64,000 nucleotides of DNA from JBDHAC01 sp039588215 (GCA_039588215.1 JBDHAD010000008.1:36559-100558), one strand, 5' to 3'; counted from the first letter of the stretch, positions 1-8,957 are shown. Numbers and translations: made by a program. The notes: generated from the sequence alone by a model not told the origin.

Positions 1-408
1 TGCCCGCACCTCGGGCCACTCGGTTCTGAGGATGCTGAAATACACGCTGTCCCGCAGGTGACGGTCAGGCATGATCATGTGATGCCGCAGCGTACCCTCC
101 TCGGTCGCGCCGATCTCGACCCGTCTGTTGGTCGGATCGGGATTCAGGTAGGACGTGGAGCCCACCACTCGACCCTCCGCATTGGACCGCTGCGCGAAGG
201 TCAACATCTGGCCGGATGCCTCCAGGCCGACGGCTTGTTCCACAAGCGCCCCTAGCTGGGCCTCCGAGCTCGGCTGGAACGGCATGAAACGCCAGATCTC
301 CGGGAAATCCACGGCCTCCCGCAGCTCGGGCACGTGAGCTGTCGTGAGTGGCTCGAGCGTCACGTGCCGCCCCGTGAGGGTGACCGGCTCCAGTTTGAAT
401 CCGTTCAT
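1..408 (-). CDS. GNAT-family N-acetyltransferase (RimJ/RimL-like), core deleted, 3' end off window
   Basis: The reading frame starts MNGFKLEPVTLTGRHVTLEP and stays open for 136 codons to the left edge, so the C-terminus is missing. The N-terminal GRHVTLEPL and GRVVGSTSYL segments and the C-terminal EEGTLRHHM and LRDSVYFSIL segments match a common RimJ/RimL-like acetyltransferase family. In that family about 50 residues separate the two blocks and carry the acetyl-CoA pyrophosphate-binding loop. Here VEIG (residues 97-100) is joined directly to ATEEG (101-105), so this core is absent although the frame is intact. The protein is probably inactive. It lies divergent from the symporter, with about 190 bp between them. 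Confidence 0.75.
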   Translation of the reverse strand, partial: MNGFKLEPVTLTGRHVTLEPLTTAHVPELREAVDFPEIWRFMPFQPSSEAQLGALVEQAVGLEASGQMLTFAQRSNAEGRVVGSTSYLNPDPTNRRVEIGATEEGTLRHHMIMPDRHLRDSVYFSILRTEWPEVRA

Positions 409-599
409 GGTCGACCAACCTATCGTCACCTGGTGTCGCTGGCCTGAGACGCGCGAACGGAGGTCTTGGGAGCTCCTGTTCCGCTGGCGTCCAGACGCTG
501 AGGCCGGCAAATTGGTCGCTTCGAGCGCCTCTGACCCGCCCGCCTGGGGGCCCGTGGCCGTGGTGTCCGGCGTCCCCCAGTCAGCCGATAGCGACCGCC

Positions 600-1889
600 A
601 TGCAACTCTACACGAAGATCACCATCGCGTTGATTCTCGGCGTGGTGTTCGGGTTGGTCGCCAACCTGCTGGACATCGAGCCCCTGGTCGACTTCCTGGT
701 CGCCATTCGGCAGTTCGGCGACGCCTGGATCGACTTGATCACGATGGTCGTGATTCCCCTGGTCGTGGCGAGCCTGATCGTCGGTACGGCCAGCCTCGGT
801 GACATCACGAAGGTCGGGCGCGTCGGAGGTAAGACCGTCGCGTACTATCTCGTCACCACGGCGGTCGCCGTGACGATCGGACTCGTCCTTTCCAACCTGT
901 TCATCCAGGACGCCCGAATGAGCCCGGAGGCGCTGGAGGCCCTCCGCGGCACTTATCTGGCCGAAGGACAGAGCACCGTCGAGATGGCGCAGCAGGCGCC
1001 CGGAATGATCGAGGTCCTGCGTGGGATTATCCCGCGCAACCCGATCGAGGCGCTCGCCAACTTCAACATGCTCCAGATCATCTTCTTCTCGATCCTGTTC
1101 GGCGCCGCTCTCTCCGTGCTGGCGGCGGCGAAGCGGGACCCAGTCCTTAACTTCTTCGACGGTGTCAACGAGGCCGCCATAGTCCTGATCCACTGGATCA
1201 TGAAGCTCGCTCCGTATGCCGTGTTCGCACTCATCGGTGCGGTGATCGCGCGATTCGGCGCGGACGTGCTCCAGAGCCTGCTCGTCTACAGCCTGACGGT
1301 CGTTGCCGGCTTGTTCCTGCACGTCGCAATCACGTACTCCGCCGCGCTGCGCTTCCTGGCTCGCTTGAATCCGCTCGATTTCTTCCGGCGAATCCGGGGA
1401 GTGCAGCTCATCGCGTTCTCCACCTCGAGCTCGAACGCGACCCTACCGGTCACCATGGAGACGGCCGAGGATGAGATCGGGATCAGCAAAGAGGTCTCGA
1501 GCTTCGTGCTCCCCCTAGGGGCGACGATAAACATGGATGGCACCGCCCTGTATCAGGCAGTGGCGACCATGTTCATCGCACAGGTGCTCGTCGGCGACCT
1601 GTCGCTCGCCGCCCAGTTCGGAATCGTCCTCACCGCCACCCTGGCCTCGATTGGGGCGGCCGGCGTGCCGTCGGCCGGTATCATCATCTTGATCGTGGTC
1701 CTCCAGCAGGCCCTGCCGCCCAGTGTGGATCCGGCAGCCGGCATCGCGCTGATTCTGGGTGTGGATCGAATCCTCGACATGTGCCGCACATCGGTCAACG
1801 TCACCGGCGATCTTACGGCCGCGTCTGTGGTGGCCCGGTCCGAGGGTGAAGAGCTGGAGCTTCCGAGAGAGGTCAAACCGGCCGCCTGA
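600..1889 (+). CDS. dicarboxylate/amino acid:cation symporter (DAACS family)
   Basis: This 429-residue inner-membrane protein belongs to the GltP/DctA sodium- or proton-coupled symporters for acidic amino acids or dicarboxylates. Family landmarks are in order: the serine-rich HP1 tip AFSTSSSNAT (272-281), the NMDGT cation site of TM7 (311-315), and the TM8 block DRILDMCRTSVNVTGD (389-404). Asp393 and Arg396 sit where the archaeal homologue GltPh uses Asp394 and Arg397; that Arg supports an acidic substrate. Length is typical. No clear Shine-Dalgarno precedes the ATG, but the hydrophobic N-terminus fits this start. The exact substrate cannot be told from sequence. Confidence 0.93.
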   Translation: MQLYTKITIALILGVVFGLVANLLDIEPLVDFLVAIRQFGDAWIDLITMVVIPLVVASLIVGTASLGDITKVGRVGGKTVAYYLVTTAVAVTIGLVLSNLFIQDARMSPEALEALRGTYLAEGQSTVEMAQQAPGMIEVLRGIIPRNPIEALANFNMLQIIFFSILFGAALSVLAAAKRDPVLNFFDGVNEAAIVLIHWIMKLAPYAVFALIGAVIARFGADVLQSLLVYSLTVVAGLFLHVAITYSAALRFLARLNPLDFFRRIRGVQLIAFSTSSSNATLPVTMETAEDEIGISKEVSSFVLPLGATINMDGTALYQAVATMFIAQVLVGDLSLAAQFGIVLTATLASIGAAGVPSAGIIILIVVLQQALPPSVDPAAGIALILGVDRILDMCRTSVNVTGDLTAASVVARSEGEELELPREVKPAA

Positions 1890-1919
1890 CATTCATCCAC
1901 AGGCGGAACGGAGCGACGC

Positions 1920-2531
1920 ATGAGCGAGCAGATCGGAGACTTGGTCGCGGAAGTAGAGCGGCAGACCGACGAGATCCTCCAACTGACCGGTAGCCTCGAG
2001 CCCGAGGCGTTCCTGTGGCGACCGCACCCCGACAAGTGGTCCGTCGGCGAGCACATCGAGCACATCTCCTTGACCGATCGGCCGTACCTGAAAGCGATCG
2101 ACGAGTCCGTCCGGGAGGCTCGCCAGGCGGGGTGGAGTGGGTCAGGTCCCTACCGAGGCGGTCCGGTCGGGCGGTGGTTCGCCCGCTTCCTCGAACCACC
2201 CCCGCGTAGGCGCACGTCAACCCTGAGCTCTCTGGAGCCGCCGCCGGACCTGGACCGTGAGGCCGTCCTGGCCGAGCTCCAGGCCGTCCAGGAGGCGACC
2301 ATAACTTCGCTTCGCACCGCGGAGGGACTGGATATCGGGCGCGCGAAGATCCGTTCTCCGTTTCTCAAGCTGTTGAAGCTGCCGGTAATCCAGGCATTCG
2401 AGGTGATGTTCGCCCACACCAGGCGACACATCTGGTTGATACGGGAGGTAATGGACGCATCGGACTTTCCTGCAACGGCGGGCGAGCCGGACGTCGCGGG
2501 CGAGCCGGACGTCGCAGGCGATCCGAGTTAG
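1920..2531 (+). CDS. DinB family protein
   Basis: This 203-residue protein has the DinB/YfiT-like four-helix fold signature. KWSVGEHIEHI near residue 40 supplies a first metal-binding His, and FAHTRRHIWLI near residue 165 supplies the later His pair. Members are metal-dependent enzymes, often thiol-dependent transferases, or have unknown function; the substrate is unknown here. GGAG sits upstream of the ATG. The last residues (GEPDVAGEPDVAGDPS) are encoded by a tandem DNA repeat that continues past the stop codon, so the tail is probably repeat expansion and not a functional domain. Confidence 0.85.
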   Translation: MSEQIGDLVAEVERQTDEILQLTGSLEPEAFLWRPHPDKWSVGEHIEHISLTDRPYLKAIDESVREARQAGWSGSGPYRGGPVGRWFARFLEPPPRRRTSTLSSLEPPPDLDREAVLAELQAVQEATITSLRTAEGLDIGRAKIRSPFLKLLKLPVIQAFEVMFAHTRRHIWLIREVMDASDFPATAGEPDVAGEPDVAGDPS

Positions 2532-2571
2532 CAGGCGATCCAAGTTAGCGGGCGATCCGAGCTAGCGGGCG
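2478..2571. repeat. tandem repeat, 17-18 bp unit, about 5.4 copies, spanning two convergent stop codons
   Basis: Two copies of GCGGGCGAGCCGGACGTC (2478-2495, 2496-2513) are followed by three 17-bp variants starting GC(A/G)GGCGATCC (2514-2530, 2531-2547, 2548-2564) and a partial unit to 2571. The array contains the TAG of the DinB gene (2529-2531) and the stop of the convergent LOG gene (2562-2564), and encodes the last residues of both proteins. The change from 18- to 17-bp units coincides with leaving the DinB reading frame, as expected if coding selection holds unit length only inside the gene. Confidence 0.85.
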
Positions 2572-3152
2572 CTTCGGTCCAACAGCTTCTCCACGTGTCG
2601 GGGTCGGTACGCCTCGAGCGCGTCGATAAGCCCGTCGGGATCCACGCCGACGACGATCAGGCTCCGGTGCCCAGCACGAACGAACCGTTCCTGCACCGCG
2701 TGATCCAGCACGCTGAGCAACCGGTCGTAGTAGCCGCCAACGTTCAGCACGCCGACGGGCTTCGAGTGAATGCCCAACTGGGCCCAGGTGAGGATCTCGA
2801 ACAGCTCCTCGAAGGTGCCCAGTCCCCCGGGCAACGCTACGAAGCCGTCCGCGAGATCCGCCATCACGGCCTTTCGTTCGTGCATCGAGCCCACGACACG
2901 CAGGTCATGGACTCCCTCGTGTGCGATCTCTTTCTCGGCCAAGGCGCTCGGGATCACTCCCGTCACATGGCCGTCGCCCTCCAGAACGGCGTCGGCCACT
3001 TCGCCCATGAGCCCAACCGTCGCTCCTCCATACACGAGGTCGATCCGGCGTCGCGCCAGTGCCTCGCCCAGCGCCGCAGCCGCGTCGCGATAGCCATCCC
3101 GTGCCCCGAGACCGGAGCCGGCGAATACGCACACCGTACGTAACTGAGACAT
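2562..3152 (-). CDS. LOG family (TIGR00730) Rossmann-fold nucleotide hydrolase
   Basis: The protein (196 residues) carries the LOG signature PGGLGTFEELFEI plus the upstream MHERKAVM segment that supplies the conserved Arg and Lys, and TWAQLG after it. Characterised LOG proteins release a nucleobase from nucleoside 5'-monophosphates (cytokinin riboside phosphate phosphoribohydrolase or AMP-like substrates). The start chosen is the ATG before SQLRTVCVFAGSG, where family members begin. A TTG at 3191 would add 13 residues and overlap the stop of the upstream gene as TTGA, so a coupled longer form is possible. Its 3' end lies in the tandem repeat shared with the DinB gene. Confidence 0.9.
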   Translation of the reverse strand: MSQLRTVCVFAGSGLGARDGYRDAAAALGEALARRRIDLVYGGATVGLMGEVADAVLEGDGHVTGVIPSALAEKEIAHEGVHDLRVVGSMHERKAVMADLADGFVALPGGLGTFEELFEILTWAQLGIHSKPVGVLNVGGYYDRLLSVLDHAVQERFVRAGHRSLIVVGVDPDGLIDALEAYRPRHVEKLLDRSAR

Positions 3153-3187
3153 GCGGCTGGCTTGGCTTTCCCCCGCTGGCCGCCTAT

Positions 3188-4117
3188 TCAATGCGCAATG
3201 TGCGCGGTGAACAGGCCGAGCGCGATGTACTTCTGGCAGATGATCTCGGCGTAGTCGACCGAGAAGAAGCTCCCGGCCGAGAATACGGTCCCCCCACGCT
3301 TCGTCCGTGCGCGAGCCCCGGGGATGAGCGCCTGCACGGCCTCGAATTGTTCTTCGCTCTGGGGCACGATCAGCACTTCGTACCGGCTCCGTTCGAGGGT
3401 GTCCGCGGTCACGTACTGCGTAATGAGACCGTTCACTTCCTCCAGAACGATTTCCTCTTCCCGTGTTACCTCCTCATCAGCCTTCACGAACAGGGTGAAG
3501 ACGTCCTGTAGCTGTGCCGCCTGCTCGAACGGTGGACCGAGGCTCAGGTAGTCGAGCACCGCCTGACGTACCTCCAGTATGTTGCCATCCCCCTCTACCG
3601 CTCCCGGCGTCAGGTCCGGGGCAGGTATCCTCCAGCGGTGCGCAAAGCCGTGGATCAGCGCGATCTCCTTTTCGTGCACGTGCCGGTCGATCGCCGCCAT
3701 GTGCCGGAGTATCTGCAAGATCTGCTCGGCCCCCTTCGGCTGCAGCATGGACCTGATCAGGTGGGTGGACTCACGCCGCTCCAGGTTCAGGGCGCGGAGC
3801 AGAAGTCGCCAGAAGGACACACCGCGATTCTCCCGAACCCACAACCCGGTCCCGATCAGAACGAACACGACGCCCGTGATGAGGCCGATCGCCGTCTTGA
3901 TCGCCGGAAGAGGCGTCCTGTCGATCGCGGCGAGCTGGATGAAGAGCGGTAAGGCGGTCACGAGCCCCAGGAACGCGGCCGAGATAGAGATGCTCTCGGC
4001 GACATTTCGCAGGTGCTTCCGCTTCCACAGCTTGTTGATGATCAGGTAGTTGGAGATGGCCGCGATGACGACTCCGATCGCGACCAGGAACTCTACGAGA
4101 CCGAGAAAACCGGGCAT
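3188..4117 (-). CDS. membrane-anchored protein with TerB-like domain
   Basis: The protein has 309 residues. The first 95 are hydrophobic, with about three membrane segments (LVEFLVAIGVVIAAI, AAFLGLVTALPLFIQL, IGLITGVVFVLIGTGLWV). The soluble part contains two acidic helical repeats, AAIDRHVHEKEIALIHGF and LFVKADEEVTREEEIVLEEV, which resemble the acidic metal-binding helices of TerB/DjlA-like domains. I cannot assign a specific family. It ends immediately upstream of the LOG gene (TTGA overlap with that gene's possible TTG start), so the two are probably co-transcribed. A role as an envelope-associated metal- or stress-sensing protein is inference only. Confidence 0.6.
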   Translation of the reverse strand: MPGFLGLVEFLVAIGVVIAAISNYLIINKLWKRKHLRNVAESISISAAFLGLVTALPLFIQLAAIDRTPLPAIKTAIGLITGVVFVLIGTGLWVRENRGVSFWRLLLRALNLERRESTHLIRSMLQPKGAEQILQILRHMAAIDRHVHEKEIALIHGFAHRWRIPAPDLTPGAVEGDGNILEVRQAVLDYLSLGPPFEQAAQLQDVFTLFVKADEEVTREEEIVLEEVNGLITQYVTADTLERSRYEVLIVPQSEEQFEAVQALIPGARARTKRGGTVFSAGSFFSVDYAEIICQKYIALGLFTAHIAH

Positions 4118-4141
4118 CTGAGCTCTTCGTGTAGTTGGGTG

Positions 4142-4525
4142 TCAGTCCTGGTCGACCGCCGCAATCGCCTGTATCTCGACTCCAATGCCGTGGTGGAGGC
4201 CGCGGACTGGGACGACGGCGCGGGCCGGACGGTGTGACGCCATCACTCGCGCGTATGTCTCGTTCACTCGTCCCCAGTTGCCGATTTCGGTCACGTAGAC
4301 GGTCATCTGAAGAGTGCGATCCAGATCGCTGCCGGCGGTCTGGAGAATCGCCCGGATGTTGTTGAGCACCGTTTCCACCTGTTCTTCGATGGGCGCGTCC
4401 CCTAGCACCCTGCCCTCGGCATCGATCGGGATCTGGCCGGACACGTAGACCAGTCCATCATGAATGACCGCCTGCGAATAGTGCCCCGCTGGAGGGGGCG
4501 CCGCATCCGTCTTCACGCTCTTCAT
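4142..4525 (-). CDS. RidA/YjgF/YER057c/UK114 family deaminase
   Basis: The 127-residue protein has the Rid fold signature: GHYSQAVIHDGLVYVSGQIP near the N-terminus, and RPARAVVPV followed by GVEIQAIAAVD at the C-terminus. RidA hydrolyses reactive enamine/imine intermediates released by PLP enzymes; the conserved Arg of the C-terminal block binds the substrate carboxylate. The start is the ATG before KSVKTDAAPP because GGGGAGG lies just upstream; an in-frame ATG seven codons earlier lacks this. It is divergent from rph, with about 265 bp between them. Confidence 0.92.
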   Translation of the reverse strand: MKSVKTDAAPPPAGHYSQAVIHDGLVYVSGQIPIDAEGRVLGDAPIEEQVETVLNNIRAILQTAGSDLDRTLQMTVYVTEIGNWGRVNETYARVMASHRPARAVVPVRGLHHGIGVEIQAIAAVDQD

Positions 4526-4790
4526 CGTCGCCTCCCCGCCATCCACGACAGACTGGGACGGGCCAGTGACCCGGTCCGGTTCGCGTGGGCGAGTGCGATG
4601 AGCCCGCTCGGATTCATATCTTCACCTCCGTTCAGCAACGAAGTCGTCGAGGACCCGCGCCCGAGAGAGTCGCCGTGCGACGAGGAACATGCCCGCTCCA
4701 TCCTACTTTGCCCATGCGACGCTGTCGAAGCCGCGCCGCGGCGCCCCCGGTCGGGTCTGAAGTCGCCCGATGGTCCCAGGGAGCGTCGGC

Positions 4791-5510
4791 ATGAGCGCCG
4801 CGCGCCCCGCCGGACGCGATCCCGATCAGCTGCGGGACACCACATTCGAGCTCGGGGTGGCCGCGTTCGCGGAGGGGTCCTGTCTCATCTCGATGGGCGG
4901 GACCCGCGTGCTGTGCACCGCCACGGTCGAGCCCGGCGTCCCCCCGTTCCGCGAGGGCAAAGGCGGGTGGCTGACCGGGGAGTATGCGATGCTACCGCGA
5001 GCCACCCTGCACCGCACGAGCAGAGAACGACGGGGCCCGCGCGGGCGGACACAGGAGATTCAGCGGCTCATCGGACGCTCCCTGCGTGCGGCCGTCGATC
5101 TCGAGGCGCTCGGCGACCGAACGGTGACCGTGGACTGTGATGTGCTCGCGGCCGATGGCGGGACGCGGACGGCGTCGATCACGGGTGGCTGCCTCGCCGT
5201 TGCTGATGCGTTCCGCGCGCTCGTCGCCGGCGGCGCGCTCGAGGCCGATCCGCTCCGCCAGCTCGTCTCCGCGATCAGCGTCGGAATCGTGGAAGGTCGC
5301 CTTCTTCTCGATCTCGAGTACACCGAGGACGTCACGGCCGACGTCGATTTCAACGTTGTCACCCTCGAGGATGGCCAGATCGTCGAGGTGCAGGGCACGG
5401 CGGAGGGCGCTCCGTTCTCGCGGCAGGACTTGGACGCGCTCTTGAGCCTGGCCGAGTCGGGCATCCAAAAGCTGTTGGCGCTCCAGCGAGAGGCTCTGGC
5501 AGGTCGCTGA
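4791..5510 (+). CDS. rph: ribonuclease PH
   Basis: This 239-residue protein is a full-length RNase PH, the phosphate-dependent 3'-5' exoribonuclease that trims tRNA 3' ends. Family features are the N-terminal GRDPDQLRDTTFELGVAAFAEGS, the GEYAMLPRATLHRTSRE motif, the arginine-rich GPRGRTQEIQRLIGRSLRA phosphate/RNA-binding segment, the DCDVLAADGGTRTASITGG active-site region and the DFNVV and EVQGTAEG motifs. The chosen ATG starts MSAARPAGRDPDQLR, preceded by GGGAG; an ATG seven codons earlier is in frame but less likely. The usual downstream XTP/dITP pyrophosphatase gene is absent; a convergent peptidase gene follows. Confidence 0.96.
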   Translation: MSAARPAGRDPDQLRDTTFELGVAAFAEGSCLISMGGTRVLCTATVEPGVPPFREGKGGWLTGEYAMLPRATLHRTSRERRGPRGRTQEIQRLIGRSLRAAVDLEALGDRTVTVDCDVLAADGGTRTASITGGCLAVADAFRALVAGGALEADPLRQLVSAISVGIVEGRLLLDLEYTEDVTADVDFNVVTLEDGQIVEVQGTAEGAPFSRQDLDALLSLAESGIQKLLALQREALAGR

Positions 5511-5630
5511 CCCGTGGCCTGCTCGCTTCAGGTCACCCGGGATGCGTCTGGCCGTCGCAGCGAAGAAAGGTGTCGGCCGTCTCTTCCGTGAGTGGCGATC
5601 ACCTCTATCATCGACGCCGGGCTCCGGTCC

Positions 5631-7184
5631 TCACTCATTCTCGAGCGGATCCCCGTAGAAACGCCAGGATGACGTGAACCCCTGGGGTGGAGGCCGAACC
5701 TCCAACCTCGCGCGGACCATCTCGATCGGCATCCGCCCGCCCTGCAGGATCGCGTCGTGGAAATCCCGGTTGGTCATGCGACCCGAGCCCACCAACTGCT
5801 CGTGGAGCGCGCGGATCTGGAGACCGCCGATCATGTACGCGACCTGGTACAGCGGCGAGTAGCTCCCGTTGAACGACCGGCGCACCTCGGCGGTGGCATT
5901 GGCCCGCTCGTGACCCACCCGGTCGACCAGGAAATCGATCGCTTCCTGCGGCGTCATGTCGCCGAGGTGGAAGCCGAGCGAAAAGATGATCCGTGCCGCC
6001 CGGTGCATCCGCCAGAAGAGCATGCCGACCCGGTCCTCGGCGGTCTGCGGGAAGCCGAGGTCCCAGAGCAACATCTCCCAATACAGCGCCCAGCCCTCGC
6101 CCCAGAACGGGGTGGAGAACACCCGCCGGTGCGAGTTGTACCGGCTGGTCATGAACCCCTGTAGGTGGTGACCGGGGATGAGCTCGTGGTGGACCGTGGC
6201 GCGCGCGAAGTGCTCGTTGTTCCCCCGCATGCTCATCAGCTTGTCATCATGCTCCATTTCGTCGGTGGGGAACGCGACACGGATGATCTCCCCGCCCAGG
6301 AAGAAGGGGGAGACTTTCTGCTGCTCGGGCGACATCATCTCGATCCGCCATACTTCCTCGGCGAGTGGCGGGATGGTCACGAGGTCCCGCTCGCGCAGGA
6401 AGCTCACCGCCTCCTCCGCCAGCTCGCGGACCAGGTGCGTTTGGCTCCCGGGCTCGCGGTGAAGCGTCTTCACGTGCTCGAGCGCGGCCTTCCAGTCGTC
6501 ACCGAATCCCAGGTCTCTGGACGCTTCGAGCATACGCGCCTCGCACCAGGCGAACTCCTTCTCGGCGATCGCGATCAGCTCCTGGGGCGTGTACGGGATC
6601 ATCTCGTAGATCAGATCGGCCCGCATCCCATCGGCACCGATCGGGTCGCCGACGATCGGCTCGTCCTCTCCCTCGCGGTGCCCGACGACCTTCTCGCGCA
6701 GGAACTTCGCGTATCCCTTCAGGGCCTCGTCAGCCCGGGAGTAGGGATCCTTGACCCACCACGTGAACACCGGGTCGTACCCCGCGTAATGCTCATACCA
6801 GGCCTTCAGCCGGCCAGTCAGTCCATCCAGCGTGTTGACCGCTCGCAGGGCGACGATCTTGGATACCGGGTCGCCGTCCTCCGATCCGCCTTCGAGCGTC
6901 CTGTCGACCCGCGCCCTCACATCGTCGATCCTCTCGGGCAGCGCGGCGAGGAGACGCGCGGCGCCTTGCGCATCGACGGGCTCCCGGGCTCTCCGCGTCT
7001 CATCGAGATCCACGATCGTGGGCATGAACGGGATGAACGACTGCATCTCCCCGTACAGTCGGTCTTCACGTTCGAGGAGCTCGAGCTGGTACCCGAGCTC
7101 GTTACCGAGCAGGACGTAGTCGATCCTTCCCTCGAGTCCGAGCTCGCCGTATTCGATCTCGTTCAGGCGCTCCGCTCCTGCCAC
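5631..7184 (-). pseudogene. DUF885 family peptidase, main part of a frameshifted gene
   Basis: This frame holds most of a DUF885 protein. Putative zinc-ligand motif HELIPGHHLQGF is followed by FWGEGWALYWEMLLWDLGF, as in the family. It begins in alignment at ERLNEIEYGELGLEGRIDYVLL, which normally follows directly on the segment FRAFSEKWQ found in the other frame upstream. The break is a tandem copy of GAGCG (plus-strand 7168-7172 and 7173-7177). Removing 5 nt joins both parts into one 625-codon gene with a signal peptide. A GTG at 7184 could start this fragment alone, but that product would lack an export signal. Confidence 0.85.
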
Positions 7185-7513
7185 TTCTCGCTGAAGGCGC
7201 GGAATCGCTCTCGACGGGCGGCGGAGTACGACACGTTCCAGCGGCGGCCGAGCGCGGACCGGTCCGCGGCGTATCGCTCGACGACATCGCGCAGCTCGCT
7301 GGCCGGGGGGGCGCTGAGCGAGGTCAGACCCATCACTTCGGGTGGCAGATTCACCGTTCGCGCCGCTACGGGGTCCTCGGGTCGCTCGGGCGGGGTGGGC
7401 GTCTGAGCGCTCACGACCATCGGCGCGGCGAGTACGCCGAGCAACGCCAGGGCGCTGAGCGGCGAGAGGTAGTATCGAAGGACCGGGTATCGAGTGGAGC
7501 GGGCGTTACCCAT
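7163..7513 (-). pseudogene. DUF885 peptidase, N-terminal fragment with signal peptide
   Basis: The fragment starts at the ATG of MGNARSTRYP, preceded by AGGAG, and has a Sec signal peptide (LSPLSALALLGVLAAPMVVSAQ) followed by a Pro-rich linker. The mature part VVERYAADRSALGRRWNVSYSAARRERFRAFSEKWQ matches the start of secreted DUF885 proteins. The frame then runs into ERSA and a TGA at 7163-7165, because of the 5-bp duplication, while the downstream family sequence continues in another frame from 7184. As it stands it encodes only 116 residues and cannot be active. Confidence 0.8.
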
Positions 7514-7618
7514 CGGCTGTCTCTCCTTCTTCCTTCCCATCTTCGTTTTCCCCCGGCTCGAGGTGAGCCGGGACATCACTGTGGCTCGGAACTCTGCGTT
7601 TCGAGTGGATCAGACTTG

Positions 7619-8935
7619 TCAGGCCCCCTCTCCGGAGCCGCTCCTCAGGAAGCGCGCTCTTATTCGTCCGTCCAGCTCACCCGCCATGAGCCGGTGTCCC
7701 GCCACCGTCCAATGCATGTCGAGATCATAATAGAGGCGCTCTTCGGCCCGGTAGGCGCGGAAAGCCGGGAACGTGTTCAGAAACTCGATGCCGTTGGCGG
7801 TACTGAAATCCTCGAGCCTCTCGACGCTCCGGTCCGAGAGCGCGAATTCCTCCGGCAGAAACGCCTCCCTTCCCTGAGCCCACTCGTCTTCGCCTACCTG
7901 GTGACCCCAGGGGTAGGTCGTCAGCAGGAAGTCGCTCCCGCGCTCATCGCAGTACCGTTTGATCCGCAGGATGCTGTCGAACACGCCATCCCACTGGCCG
8001 GTCCGGTTCACCGTATCGGACGCCAGCGTGTGTTGCAGGAGGGCCGGGTCCGCCCTGCTGATCCAATACTCGAGGGTCCCGGGCTCCAAGGCTGCGTCCG
8101 GCCCCTCCAACCGAGTGACGATCAGACGCGTGAAGTAAAGATGCCGTCGGATGAATCGCCGTACCTTGCCCGTGAAGGGCCCTTCGAACGTGACTGATCC
8201 GTCGACCCCGAGCGGCTCGCCATCCGTCGCGTGGGTGGCTCTGGCCCGGTAGAGCGACTCCTGCACCAGATCGCTCATGTCGAAGTTGAGCACGACGAGA
8301 TCGGGATCGAGAGGCGGAAGCTGCCGGCCGAGCTGGAGGAGTGACAGAATCGGCGAATAGCTGTTCACGCCGGCGTTGACGACCTCGACCCTCCGGCCCA
8401 TGCCGGCTGCAGCGTCTTCGTTCAGCGCCCGTTCCAGTAGCGCCGAGAAGGTCTCATCATCCGTTACCCCACGCCCACCGGTGAACGAGTCGCCGAGCAT
8501 CACGATGCGGTATGTCGCGTGGTCCTTCGCCGGCGAGACATCCCGGCCCCTCAGACCCAGGTTGTTGAAGCGTCTCGTGTATCGGAAGTCGGGCCGGGTC
8601 GCCACCGAGCTCCGATTCGGGGTCGGTCGGTGGTGCACGATCCGGTCGGGGATCTGGGATGGGGTCTCGATCAGGTAGAAGCCCAGCGCGACCTCCACGA
8701 TCAGGTACGTCCCCGCGGTAAACAGCAGGGCGAGCCACGCGTTCGTGATCAACTCGGCCCGCCCGCGGTCGTAGAGACGGAGAGACAGCAGCGAGAACAG
8801 GCTCCAGAGCCCGAGGATCGCGAGAAACAGGGCCGCACCGGCACCGAACGGAGAGCGCACGGCGACCTTGTAGCCGATGAAGAGGGCGGCCAGCGCGAGC
8901 GCCGCGACCAGCGAGGCCCGGATCACGGTCTTCAT
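7619..8935 (-). CDS. membrane-anchored SGNH/GDSL-type hydrolase
   Basis: The 438-residue protein starts at the ATG before KTVIRASLVAALALAALFIGYK, preceded by GGAGGTG. Its N-terminus has three to four hydrophobic segments, so it is anchored with the catalytic domain outside the cytoplasmic face or in the periplasm. The SGNH block I is YRIVMLGDSFTGGRGV with Ser as nucleophile, and the C-terminal catalytic pair is DLDMHWTVAGHRLMA, the D-x-x-H arrangement also seen in AlgX/DHHW-like acyl-modifying enzymes. The reaction is probably esterase or O-acyl transfer on an envelope glycan or lipid, which is inference. Confidence 0.83.
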   Translation of the reverse strand: MKTVIRASLVAALALAALFIGYKVAVRSPFGAGAALFLAILGLWSLFSLLSLRLYDRGRAELITNAWLALLFTAGTYLIVEVALGFYLIETPSQIPDRIVHHRPTPNRSSVATRPDFRYTRRFNNLGLRGRDVSPAKDHATYRIVMLGDSFTGGRGVTDDETFSALLERALNEDAAAGMGRRVEVVNAGVNSYSPILSLLQLGRQLPPLDPDLVVLNFDMSDLVQESLYRARATHATDGEPLGVDGSVTFEGPFTGKVRRFIRRHLYFTRLIVTRLEGPDAALEPGTLEYWISRADPALLQHTLASDTVNRTGQWDGVFDSILRIKRYCDERGSDFLLTTYPWGHQVGEDEWAQGREAFLPEEFALSDRSVERLEDFSTANGIEFLNTFPAFRAYRAEERLYYDLDMHWTVAGHRLMAGELDGRIRARFLRSGSGEGA

Positions 8936-8957
8936 CTGGTGCCACCTCCGATACGGC

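Noticed and set aside
426..1322. 298-codon minus-strand open frame opposite the symporter gene
   Set aside because: It lies within a well-supported membrane transporter gene and its composition (Asp, Arg, His, Gln rich, no domains) is what a high-GC opposite strand gives.
6165..7406. 413-codon plus-strand frame across the DUF885 gene
   Set aside because: It reads as the complement of a recognised peptidase, with no known motif or proper ribosome site.
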